Shown: positions 1-8,255 of the stretch, piece by piece
Position numbering within the stretch: the stretch's first letter is position 1
Layout of the letters: the number at the start of each line of letters is the position of its first letter
Origin: Alphaproteobacteria bacterium
Lineage (GTDB): Bacteria; Pseudomonadota; Alphaproteobacteria; Bin95
DNA length: 36,317 nt
Direction: 5' to 3'
Assembly: GCA_022821735.1 (NCBI GenBank)
Contig: JAJECZ010000172.1
Location: 1 to 36,317, forward strand
Made by a program: the position numbers and the translations under genes
Notes under the pieces: generated by a model
What the model was told of the DNA's origin: nothing
What the model saw: the letters and a program-made list of their open reading frames with translations, nothing else
Databases searched by the model: none

Positions 1-2
1 GG

Positions 3-593
3 TTCGACGGCCAGAGCCGGGAACCGGTCCTGCGGCCTGTGCCGCTTGGGCCTCTCCCGACGGCTCTGGCACCCCACTACGAAAAAATCCGCCAGTTCGG
101 GCTGGACGCGCAGCTCACCACCGGGCCCTGGCTGCTCAAGCTGGAAGCCATCCGCCGCCTCGGCGCAAGCAACCGGCCGGCACTGGAGAACGGGTTCCAG
201 GGCGAGGAAGACGATTACGGCGCGTGGATACTCGGCGGCGAATACAGCCTGTATTCCGTCTTCGACACGGAGGCGGAAATCACCCTGCTGTCGGAATGGC
301 ACTGGGACGGGCGCGGACCGGAGCGGGCCACCAACGCCTTCGAGAACGACCTGTTCCTCGCCGTCCGGCTGGCGCTCAACGACGTCGAGGGCACCGAGTT
401 CACCCTCAGCGTGGCGGAGGACCTGGACCATGCAGGCCGGGTATTCGGCTTCGAGGCCAAGCGGCGGCTGGACGACAACTGGCTGCTGGAACTCGAGGGC
501 ACGGCGTTCCACGGCGTCGACTGGCCGGGCGACGCCCTCTACGGCGTGCGCCGCGACTCCTTCATTGCGCTCAGCCTCATCTACAACCTGTAG
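3..593 (+). CDS. C-terminal part of an outer-membrane beta-barrel-like protein (5' truncated by window edge)
   Basis: Frame is open from base 3 (FDGQSREPVLRPVPLGPL...). Alternating amphipathic strands (WLLKLEAIRR, AWILGGEYSLYSV, AEITLLSEWHWDG, FLAVRLALND, FTLSVAEDL, WLLELEGTAF) and terminal aromatic-rich strand ...SFIALSLIYNL. Confidence 0.6.
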   Translation, partial: FDGQSREPVLRPVPLGPLPTALAPHYEKIRQFGLDAQLTTGPWLLKLEAIRRLGASNRPALENGFQGEEDDYGAWILGGEYSLYSVFDTEAEITLLSEWHWDGRGPERATNAFENDLFLAVRLALNDVEGTEFTLSVAEDLDHAGRVFGFEAKRRLDDNWLLELEGTAFHGVDWPGDALYGVRRDSFIALSLIYNL

Positions 594-1381
594 CCGCCGG
601 CAAGGCGCGCGGCGAAGTCTGTCATGGCGGGCATGACGGCGTCCCCGGCCTCGCGCCAGGGGGTATGGCCGCAGCCGGGCAGCAGCAGGACTTCCGCCGG
701 GCCGGACACCTGCGCGGCGATGCGGTCCGTCTGGGCGCGCGTGCCGTAGGGGTCGGCCTCGCCCTGGAAGGCCAGCAGCGGCGCCGTTACCGCCGGCAGG
801 TAGTTTTCGATGTTCCAGTCACGGAAGCGCGGGTCGAGCCAAGCCAGGTTCCAGGCGTCGAAGGTCCCGGCGGCGTCCCGGTGCCAGCGGGCGAGCCGCT
901 TGTCGAGGCCGCCCGTGTCGAAGGCGCGCCGGGCCTCGGCGATGGCGCGGATCGAGCAGTCCTCGACGAACACGTGCGGTGCCATGAGGACCAGCCCCGC
1001 CACGGCGTCCGGGAAAGCGCCGGCATGGATGAGCGCGATCGAGCCGCCGTCGCTGTGGCCGACGAGCACCGGCCGCTCGATATCGAGGACGGCAAGGATC
1101 GCCGGCAGGCGCCGCTCGGCCTCGACATGCATGTAATCGAGCGGGAACGCCCCGCCGGCCGGCAGCGACGACCCGCCATAGCCGAGCCGGGAATAGACCA
1201 GCGCACCCGCGCCCGTTGCCGCCGCCGCCTGGTCGGGGAAATCGCGCCAGAGGGCCGCGCAGCCGAGCCCCTCATGCAGGAACACCAGCACCGGCAGGGC
1301 CGGGTCGCCCTCGACCCGGCGGTATTCGATCTCGCCGTCGTCGAGGGCGAGCCGGCCGTGGAGGACCGGCGGACCGTTCAT
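581..1381 (-). CDS. alpha/beta hydrolase (possibly thioesterase-like, box locus)
   Basis: Nucleophile elbow GHSDGG, catalytic His in LPGCGHTPWREAGD. ATGA-type overlap with upstream ligase gene. Confidence 0.85.
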   Translation of the reverse strand: MNGPPVLHGRLALDDGEIEYRRVEGDPALPVLVFLHEGLGCAALWRDFPDQAAAATGAGALVYSRLGYGGSSLPAGGAFPLDYMHVEAERRLPAILAVLDIERPVLVGHSDGGSIALIHAGAFPDAVAGLVLMAPHVFVEDCSIRAIAEARRAFDTGGLDKRLARWHRDAAGTFDAWNLAWLDPRFRDWNIENYLPAVTAPLLAFQGEADPYGTRAQTDRIAAQVSGPAEVLLLPGCGHTPWREAGDAVMPAMTDFAARLAGGYRL

Positions 1382-2871
1382 GCCCTGAGCTTGTACCGCT
1401 GGATCTTGCCCGTCGCCGTCTTGGGCAGCTCGTCCACGAATTCGACCCAGCGCGGATATTTGTAGGCTGCGAGCTGGCCGCGCACGAAGTCCTGGAGCTC
1501 CGCCGCGCCGGCTTCCCTGCCCTCCTGCAGCACCACGAAGGCCTTGGGCTTGACGAGGCCGTCCGGGTCCTCCGCGCCCACCACCGCCGCCTCCAGCACC
1601 GCCTCATGCTTCAGCAGCGCGCCTTCCACCTCGAAGGGCGAGACATAGATGCCGCCGACCTTGAGCATGTCGTCCGCGCGCCCGGCGAAGGCGTAAACGC
1701 CGTTTTCGTCGCGGGTGTATTTGTCGCCGGTGCGCGTCCAGGCGCCGCGGAAGGTCTCGACCGAACGCTCACGACGGTTCCAGTAGAACACCGCGCTGGT
1801 CGGCCCCTTCACCTCCAGCGCGCCGAGCGCCCCCGCTTCTTCGATCACCCGGTCGTCGTCATCGACAAGGCGGACCTCGTAGCCATCCACCGGGCGCCCG
1901 GAAGCTCCCGGCGCGATGTCGCCGACGCGGTTGGTGATGAAGATATGCAGCATCTCGGTCGAGCCGAGGCCGTCCAGAATGTCCACGCCGACGGCCTCCT
2001 GCCAGCGGCGCAGGATTTCCGGTGGCAGCGCCTCGCCGGCCGAGACCGCAAGCCGGAGCGCGTGTTCGCCCGGCCCCGGCGCCTCCCCGCTCGCCAGCAG
2101 CATGGCGAACAGGGTCGGCACGCCGAAGAAGATCGTGGGGCCTGCCTCGCGCAGCAGGCGGCAGATCGGCCCCGGCTCCGGCGGTCCTTCGAGCAGCACA
2201 GCGGTCGCGCCCGCCGCCATCGGGAAAGTCAGGCCGTTGCCGAGCCCGTAGGCGAAGAACAGCTTGGCGGCGGAGAACAACACGTCGTCTTCGCTCACGC
2301 CCAAGGTCGGCCCGGCATAGAGTTCGGCCGTGCGCGCCATGTCGCCGTGCAGGTGCACCGCGCCTTTCGGCTGGCCCGTCGTGCCCGAGGTGTAGAGCCA
2401 GAAGCACATCTCGTCCTCGACGGTTTCGGCGGCGGCGAACACGGGGCTCTCGGGCGCAATCAACGCCGCCAGCCCGCCGCCGTCCGGGATCACGCGGTCA
2501 TGCAGGCCCTCGAAGACCGGGGCGAGGTTCGCCGAGACGAACGCCGCCTGCGCGCGCGCGTCGTGCAGCATGAAGGCGTAGTCGTCGCGGGTGAGCCGCG
2601 TGTTGACCGGCACCGGCACGACGCCGGCCTTGATCGCGCCGAGGAAGCAGGTGTGGAAATCCGCCGTGTCGTTGAGGCAGAGGAGGATGCGCTCCTCGCG
2701 CCGGACGCCGAGCCTGCCGAGCGCATGGGCGAACCGGCTCGTGGCCGCGTCGATGTCGGCATAGCTGTGGGCGCCCCGGCTGTCGATCACGGCCGTCTTC
2801 GCGCCGCGCCCGGCCGCGAGGTTGCGTCCGATCAGGTCCGCCGCCGCGTTGTAACCGGCCATGTCGCTCAC
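1378..2871 (-). CDS. benzoate-CoA ligase family protein (AMP-forming acyl-CoA synthetase)
   Basis: YTSGTTGQPKGAVHLHGD AMP-binding motif, TGDKYTRDENGVYAFAGRADDMLKVGGIYVSPFEVE, C-terminal PKTATGKIQRYKLR. Genomic context boxC/boxB. Probable GTG start. Confidence 0.9.
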   Translation of the reverse strand: MSDMAGYNAAADLIGRNLAAGRGAKTAVIDSRGAHSYADIDAATSRFAHALGRLGVRREERILLCLNDTADFHTCFLGAIKAGVVPVPVNTRLTRDDYAFMLHDARAQAAFVSANLAPVFEGLHDRVIPDGGGLAALIAPESPVFAAAETVEDEMCFWLYTSGTTGQPKGAVHLHGDMARTAELYAGPTLGVSEDDVLFSAAKLFFAYGLGNGLTFPMAAGATAVLLEGPPEPGPICRLLREAGPTIFFGVPTLFAMLLASGEAPGPGEHALRLAVSAGEALPPEILRRWQEAVGVDILDGLGSTEMLHIFITNRVGDIAPGASGRPVDGYEVRLVDDDDRVIEEAGALGALEVKGPTSAVFYWNRRERSVETFRGAWTRTGDKYTRDENGVYAFAGRADDMLKVGGIYVSPFEVEGALLKHEAVLEAAVVGAEDPDGLVKPKAFVVLQEGREAGAAELQDFVRGQLAAYKYPRWVEFVDELPKTATGKIQRYKLRA

Positions 2872-3341
2872 GCCTCCGCCACGGCACTTTCATACCACGC
2901 CCGCGCCCAGTCCGCCGCCTCGTCCTCGGGCAGGACGCCGGAGGACGCATTGTGGCGCATCGGCTCGCCCACGCGCCTTGCGCCGAGCTCGCTCAGGATG
3001 CGGTCGAAGGTCATGCCGCCGCCGCAGAAGGTGCGCGCATAGGTCATGTCGCCGAGCGCAAAGAGGCCGTAGCGGACATGGGCGAGGTCGGGCCGCTCGC
3101 GCTCCAGCGCGTCGGCAAGCGCCTGGCCGTTGTCCGGCACGTCGCCCTGGCCGTAGGTGGAGCTGACGACGAGGTAGAGGCCGGGCACGGCGAAAGCGCC
3201 CGCGTCGAGATCGTCCATCGGCTGGAGTTCCACCTCCACGCCTTCCTCCTCCAGCGCGGCCTGGACTTCCTCGGCGACGAGATCGGCCGTGCCGGTCATC
3301 GTCGCGACATAGATGGTGACAGTGCTGTTCACATCGTGCAT
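2868..3341 (-). CDS. flavodoxin (short-chain, MioC-like)
   Basis: TVTIYVATMTGTADLVAEEV FMN phosphate loop, SSTYGQGDVPDNG, FALGDMTYARTFCGGG. Start taken at MHDVNSTV (AGGA SD-like sequence 6 nt upstream). Overlaps downstream ligase start by 4 nt. Confidence 0.85.
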   Translation of the reverse strand: MHDVNSTVTIYVATMTGTADLVAEEVQAALEEEGVEVELQPMDDLDAGAFAVPGLYLVVSSTYGQGDVPDNGQALADALERERPDLAHVRYGLFALGDMTYARTFCGGGMTFDRILSELGARRVGEPMRHNASSGVLPEDEAADWARAWYESAVAEA

Positions 3342-3354
3342 TATATTTCCTGTA

Positions 3355-4227
3355 ATGGAAGCTGCCAAGGAAAACCTCGCAGCGCCGCTCGGCGCAAGGC
3401 TGCGCACGCTCCGGGCCGCGCGCGGCATGAGCCGGCGCATCCTGGCGCGGGACAGCGCGGTCTCGGAACGCTATCTCGCCGAATTGGAGAACGGAAGGGC
3501 GAACCCCTCCATCGGCGTGCTGGCGCGCATCGGGCTGGCCATCGGGGTGGATATTGCCGAGCTGTTCACGTCCCCTTCCCGCGATGCCGCAACCGCCCTG
3601 CTGGAGCGGCTCGGCCCCGAAGACCGGGCCGCCGCCGGCGCGCTGCTGGAGCGCCATTTCGGCCGCGCCGCCGACAAGGCGGAACGGATCGCGCTGGTCG
3701 GTCTGCGCGGGGCGGGAAAGACCACCCTCGGCCGGCTGCTGGCGGAGCGCCTTGGCTGGCCCTTCGTCGAACTCACGCGCGAGATCGAGCGGGATTACGG
3801 CGCCGATGTCGCGGAAATCCTGGCCCTGGCGGGCCAGCCCGGCCTGCGGCGGCAGGAGTATCGGGCGCTGGGCCGCCTCGTAGAGGAACGGGAGCGCGCG
3901 GTGATCGCCGCGCCCGGCGGCATCGTGGCGGAGGCCGCAAGCCTCGACCTGCTGCTCGCCCGGACGCACACCGTCTGGCTGACCGCTTCGCCCGAGGAGC
4001 ACATGGCGCGCGTCGCCGCCCAGGGCGACCGCCGGCCGATGGCCGACAACCCGGAGGCGATGGCCGACCTGCGCACGATCCTCGCCGCCCGCAGCCCCGA
4101 CTACGCCCGCGCCGACGCCCGCCTCGACACCTCGGGCCGCCCGCTCGAAGACTGCCTCGACGATCTGGAGCGCACCGCGCGCCGCATGGTCCGCGACGGG
4201 TTGCTTCCGGCCGAACAGGAAGTATAG
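3355..4227 (+). CDS. boxR: BoxR/BzdR-type transcriptional regulator (XRE HTH + shikimate kinase-like domain)
   Basis: N-terminal HTH LGARLRTLRAARGMSRRILARDSAVSERYLAELENGRANPSIGVL fused to P-loop domain IALVGLRGAGKTTLGRLLAERLGWPFVEL with shikimate-kinase-like organisation. Divergent from flavodoxin/ligase, upstream of boxC. Confidence 0.9.
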   Translation: MEAAKENLAAPLGARLRTLRAARGMSRRILARDSAVSERYLAELENGRANPSIGVLARIGLAIGVDIAELFTSPSRDAATALLERLGPEDRAAAGALLERHFGRAADKAERIALVGLRGAGKTTLGRLLAERLGWPFVELTREIERDYGADVAEILALAGQPGLRRQEYRALGRLVEERERAVIAAPGGIVAEAASLDLLLARTHTVWLTASPEEHMARVAAQGDRRPMADNPEAMADLRTILAARSPDYARADARLDTSGRPLEDCLDDLERTARRMVRDGLLPAEQEV

Positions 4228-4234
4228 TGCATAT

Positions 4235-5857
4235 ATGATCGACAATGCGCCCATCGCCTACGACCGCGAGCCGGAGAGCTACCGGCACTGGTCGCTCGCC
4301 GTCGAGGGAGCCGTCGCCACGCTCACGCTCAAGGTGGATGAAGACGGGTGTCTCCGTCCGGGCTACCGGCTCAAGCAGAACTCTTACGATCTCGGCGTCG
4401 ATATCGAGCTGAACGACGCGCTCAACCGGCTGCGCTTCGAGCATCCGCGGGTCCGCGCGGTCATCGTCACCAGCGGCATGGAGCGCATGTTCTGCGCCGG
4501 GGCCAACATCTACATGCTCGCCCGGTCGAGCCATGCGGCGAAGGTGAACTTCTGCCGCTTCACCAACGAGACCCGCAACTTCATGGAGGATGCGAGCCGG
4601 CGCTCCGGCATCGCCTTCATCGCCGCCTGCAACGGCACGGCGGCGGGCGGCGGCTACGAACTGGCGCTCGCCTGCGACGAGATCTGGCTGGTGGACGACC
4701 GGTCGAGCGCGGTCAGCCTGCCGGAAGTGCCGCTGCTGGGCGTGCTGCCGGGCACGGGCGGCCTGACGCGCATCACCGACAAGCGCCGCGTGCGCCGGGA
4801 CCTCGCCGACGTGTTCTGCACCGACCCGGACGGCGCGCGGGGACGGCGGGCGCTCGAATGGGGCCTGGTGGACCGCACCGCGCCGCCGCAGCGCTTCGAG
4901 ACCGCGGTCAGGGCGCGCGCGGAGGAACTCGCCGCCCGGCCCGGCCTGCCCGCCGGCGATCCGGTGGTGCTGACGCCTCTGGAACGGCATATCGAAGCGG
5001 ACGGCTACCGCTACCCGAATGTGCGGTTGCGGATCGACGATGCGCGCCGGCTCGCGGAAATCACCGTCTCCGGTCCCGCCGCGCCGGTCGCGGTCGAACG
5101 CGCCGCCGGCTGGTGGCCGCTTGCCGCCGCGCGCGAGCTCGAAGACGCGGTGCTGATGCTGCGCACCAACCATGAGCAGGCCGGCGCCTGGGTGCTGAAG
5201 ACCGAGGGCGACCCGGAGGCGCTGCTGGCGGTGGATGCGCTGCTGGCCGGCGGCGCGGAAACCGACCGGTTCCTCTGCGAGACCGTCGCCTGGTGGCGGC
5301 GCGCGCTCGCCCGGCTGGACGTGACCTCGCGCTCGCTGATCGCGCTCATCGAGCCCGGCTCCTGCTTCGCCGGCCCGCTGCTGGAACTGGCGCTCGCCGC
5401 CGACCGCAGCTTCATGTTCCTCCCCCTCGACGAGCCGGAGACCGCGCCCCGGATCGCGCTCGGCGCGCTGAACCGGGGCGGCCTCGAAACGGCGAACGGG
5501 CGCACCCGCCTCGACTGCCGCTTCGCGGGCGCGGTGCCGGAATTCGAGGCCGCGAGCTTCGGGCCGGAAGAGGCGCTCGCCGCCGGGCTCGTGACCTTCG
5601 CTCCCGACGAACTCGACTGGGAGGACGAGGTGCGCATCGCGCTGGAGGAGCGCGCGGCGCTCTCGCCGGACGCGCTCACCGGCATGGAGGCGAGCCTGCG
5701 CTTCGGCGGCGCGGAGACGCTCGCCACCAAGATCTTCGGCCGGCTCTCCGCTTGGCAGAACTGGATATTCAGCCGCCCCAACGCCGTCGGCGAGGACGGG
5801 GCGCTCAAGCGTTTCGGCACCGGCACGAGGCCGGGCTTCGACTGGAGGCGTGTGTGA
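4235..5857 (+). CDS. boxC: benzoyl-CoA-dihydrodiol lyase BoxC
   Basis: Double crotonase-type sequence, NSYDLGVDIELNDALNRLRFEHPRVRAVIVTSGMERMFCAGANIYML; 540 aa; adjacent to boxB. Confidence 0.93.
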   Translation: MIDNAPIAYDREPESYRHWSLAVEGAVATLTLKVDEDGCLRPGYRLKQNSYDLGVDIELNDALNRLRFEHPRVRAVIVTSGMERMFCAGANIYMLARSSHAAKVNFCRFTNETRNFMEDASRRSGIAFIAACNGTAAGGGYELALACDEIWLVDDRSSAVSLPEVPLLGVLPGTGGLTRITDKRRVRRDLADVFCTDPDGARGRRALEWGLVDRTAPPQRFETAVRARAEELAARPGLPAGDPVVLTPLERHIEADGYRYPNVRLRIDDARRLAEITVSGPAAPVAVERAAGWWPLAAARELEDAVLMLRTNHEQAGAWVLKTEGDPEALLAVDALLAGGAETDRFLCETVAWWRRALARLDVTSRSLIALIEPGSCFAGPLLELALAADRSFMFLPLDEPETAPRIALGALNRGGLETANGRTRLDCRFAGAVPEFEAASFGPEEALAAGLVTFAPDELDWEDEVRIALEERAALSPDALTGMEASLRFGGAETLATKIFGRLSAWQNWIFSRPNAVGEDGALKRFGTGTRPGFDWRRV

Positions 5858-7281
5858 TGGCTGTCGATTACCGGGGGCGTATCCCCAACAATATCGATCT
5901 CTCCGCCGACCGGCGGCTGCAGCGCGCGCTGGAGCACTGGCAGCCCCGCTTCCTGAACTGGTGGAGCGAGCTCGGGCCCGAGGGCTTCCAGGCGGCGGAC
6001 GTCTATCTGCGCACCGCCACGGCGGTCGACGCCAGGGGCTGGGCCAGCTTCGGCTATGTGCGGATGCCGGAATACCGCTGGGGCATCTTCCTAGCCGAGC
6101 CGGAGCAGGACCGCACCATCGGCTTCGGCGACGAGATGGGCAAGCCGGTCTGGCCCGAGGTTCCGGGAGAGCACCGGGCCGCGCTCCGCCGCCTGATCGT
6201 GACGCAAGGCGACACCGAGCCCGCCTCCGTCGAGCAGCAGCGCCGCCTCGGCCACAGCTGCCCCTCGCTCTACGACCTGCGCAACCTCTTCCAGGTCAAT
6301 GTCGAGGAAGGCCGCCACCTCTGGGCGATGGTCTATCTGCTGCACGCCCATTTCGGCCGCGACGGGCGCGAGGAGGCCGAGGAGCTGCTCTACCGCCACT
6401 CCGGCGACCCGGACAATCCGCGCATCCTGACCACCTTCAACGAGCCGATAGACGACTGGCTCTCCTTCTTCATGTTCACCTATTTCACCGACCGGGACGG
6501 CAAGTACCAGCTGAAGTCCTTCGCCGAGTCGGCCTTCGACCCGCTGGCCCGCACCTGCTCCTTCATGCTGACCGAGGAAGCCCACCACATGTTCGTCGGC
6601 GAGACCGGCATCGGGCGGATCGTCCGGCGCACGCTGGAGGTGATGCAGGCGCTCGGCACCGACGATCCCGACGCGGTGCGCGCCCAGGGCGCCATCGACC
6701 TGCCGACGCTCCAGCGCTACATCAATTTCTGGTTTTCCTCCTCGCTCGACCTGTTCGGCTCCGAGACCTCGTCCAACGCTGCCACCTATTTCGCCGCGGG
6801 CCTCAAGGGCCGGCCAGACGAAGCCAGTTTCGAGGACCATGTGTGCCTCGATACCGCCGAGCGCATCGCCGTCCCCGGTGAAGCGGGCGGCGTCGCCGAG
6901 GAGGAGGTGCCGACGCGCAACGCGATGAACGAGATCACGCGCAGCCTCTATGTGAAGGACTGCGCCATCGGCATGACCCGCTGGAACCGGACGATAAAGC
7001 GCGCCGGCTTCGACGCCGAACTCTTCCTGCCGTCGACGCGCTTCCGCCGCACCATCGGCCGCTGGGCCGGGGCCTCCGTCGCCCCCGACGGCACGCCGAT
7101 GGCGGACGACCTCTACCGCAAGCGCCTGCCCGGCTGGCTGCCGACGGAGGAGGACAAGGCCTATGTCCGCTCGCTGATGCGCGCCGTTACCGAGCCCGGC
7201 AGGATGGCGGGCTGGATCGCCCCGCCCGCGCGCGGCATCGACGGCAAGCCGGTCGATTACGAATATGTGAAGCTGCATTGA
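5857..7281 (+). CDS. boxB: benzoyl-CoA 2,3-epoxidase subunit BoxB
   Basis: Start MAVDYRGRIPNNIDLSADRRLQRALEHWQPRFLNWWSELGPEGFQ; diiron ligand region MLTEEAHHMFVGETGIGRIV; TGATG overlap with boxC. Confidence 0.93.
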   Translation: MAVDYRGRIPNNIDLSADRRLQRALEHWQPRFLNWWSELGPEGFQAADVYLRTATAVDARGWASFGYVRMPEYRWGIFLAEPEQDRTIGFGDEMGKPVWPEVPGEHRAALRRLIVTQGDTEPASVEQQRRLGHSCPSLYDLRNLFQVNVEEGRHLWAMVYLLHAHFGRDGREEAEELLYRHSGDPDNPRILTTFNEPIDDWLSFFMFTYFTDRDGKYQLKSFAESAFDPLARTCSFMLTEEAHHMFVGETGIGRIVRRTLEVMQALGTDDPDAVRAQGAIDLPTLQRYINFWFSSSLDLFGSETSSNAATYFAAGLKGRPDEASFEDHVCLDTAERIAVPGEAGGVAEEEVPTRNAMNEITRSLYVKDCAIGMTRWNRTIKRAGFDAELFLPSTRFRRTIGRWAGASVAPDGTPMADDLYRKRLPGWLPTEEDKAYVRSLMRAVTEPGRMAGWIAPPARGIDGKPVDYEYVKLH

Positions 7282-8255
7282 CGGCGCGTTTCGCCATCGC
7301 CGGGTCCGGCCCGGCGGGCTGCTACCTGGCGGACGCGCTCGCCCGGGCTGCGCCCGGCGCCGTCATCGACGTGTTCGAGCGGCTGGATGAGCCCTTCGGC
7401 CTGGTGCGCTTCGGCGTGGCCCCGGACCATGAGGCGACCCGCGCCATTACCCGCGTGCTGCGCCGGCCGTTCGACAAGGGCGCGGCCCGTCTCCATCTCG
7501 GCGTCGAGGTCGGCCGCGACTTAAGCCTCACCTCCCTCCGCCGCGACTATGACGCGGTGGCGCTGGCGACAGGCGCGCCGGTGGACCGCAGGCTGGGCGT
7601 CCCCGGCGAGGAACTGGCCGAACCGTCCGGCCGCTTCATCCGCTGGATCAACGGCCACCCCGAAGCCGCCCCGCCGGCCCGTCTCGCCGGCGCGCGGCGC
7701 GCGGTCGTCATCGGCGCCGGCAACGTGGCGCTCGACGCCGTCCGCCTGCTGGCGAAGCACCGCGAGATCGGCTGCCTGAACCCGCTGGCGCTGGAGCGCA
7801 TCGACCTGCTGGTCCGCGGCGGCCCGGAAGACGTGCGGTTCACGCCGTCCGAACTCGTCGAAATCGGCGACCTCGCGGCGGCATGGCCCGACCTTGACGC
7901 CTTCGACGACGCGACCGGCGAGGCGGCGGTCCTGCTGAAGGAGTTTGCAGCCCGCCCGCCGAGACAGGGCATCCCGATCCGCTTCCATTTCCGCACGCAG
8001 GCGACCGCCTTCCTCGGCGCGGGCCGGCTGGAAGCGGTCGAAACGGACCGCGGCGCGCTCCCGGCCGACCTCGCCGTCACCTGCATCGGCTACGAAAAGG
8101 CCCCCGTGGACGGCATCCGCCCCACCGGCCCCGAAATCGAACCCGGCCTTTACGCCGCCGGCTGGGCCGCCCGCGGCCCAAGCGGCACGATCCCGACGAA
8201 CCGCACGGAGGCCCGCGCCCTCGCGCAGCGGATGATTGCCCCCCTCAGGCAGTGA
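7278..8255 (+). CDS. short FAD-dependent oxidoreductase of ferredoxin/adrenodoxin reductase (FprA-like) type
   Basis: TTG start overlapping the boxB stop. FAIAGSGPAGCYLADAL FAD Rossmann motif, DVFERLDEPFGLVRFGVAPDHEATRAI, VVIGAGNVALDAVRLLAK NAD(P)H motif, GLYAAGWAARGPSGTIPTNRTEA. 325 aa, shorter than typical FprA. Confidence 0.85.
   Translation: MTARFAIAGSGPAGCYLADALARAAPGAVIDVFERLDEPFGLVRFGVAPDHEATRAITRVLRRPFDKGAARLHLGVEVGRDLSLTSLRRDYDAVALATGAPVDRRLGVPGEELAEPSGRFIRWINGHPEAAPPARLAGARRAVVIGAGNVALDAVRLLAKHREIGCLNPLALERIDLLVRGGPEDVRFTPSELVEIGDLAAAWPDLDAFDDATGEAAVLLKEFAARPPRQGIPIRFHFRTQATAFLGAGRLEAVETDRGALPADLAVTCIGYEKAPVDGIRPTGPEIEPGLYAAGWAARGPSGTIPTNRTEARALAQRMIAPLRQ

Noticed and set aside
1216-3042. 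608-aa plus-strand ORF
   Set aside because: Antisense to the benzoate-CoA ligase gene, which has clear catalytic motifs.
2890-4254. 454-aa minus-strand ORF
   Set aside because: Antisense to boxR and out of frame with the flavodoxin.
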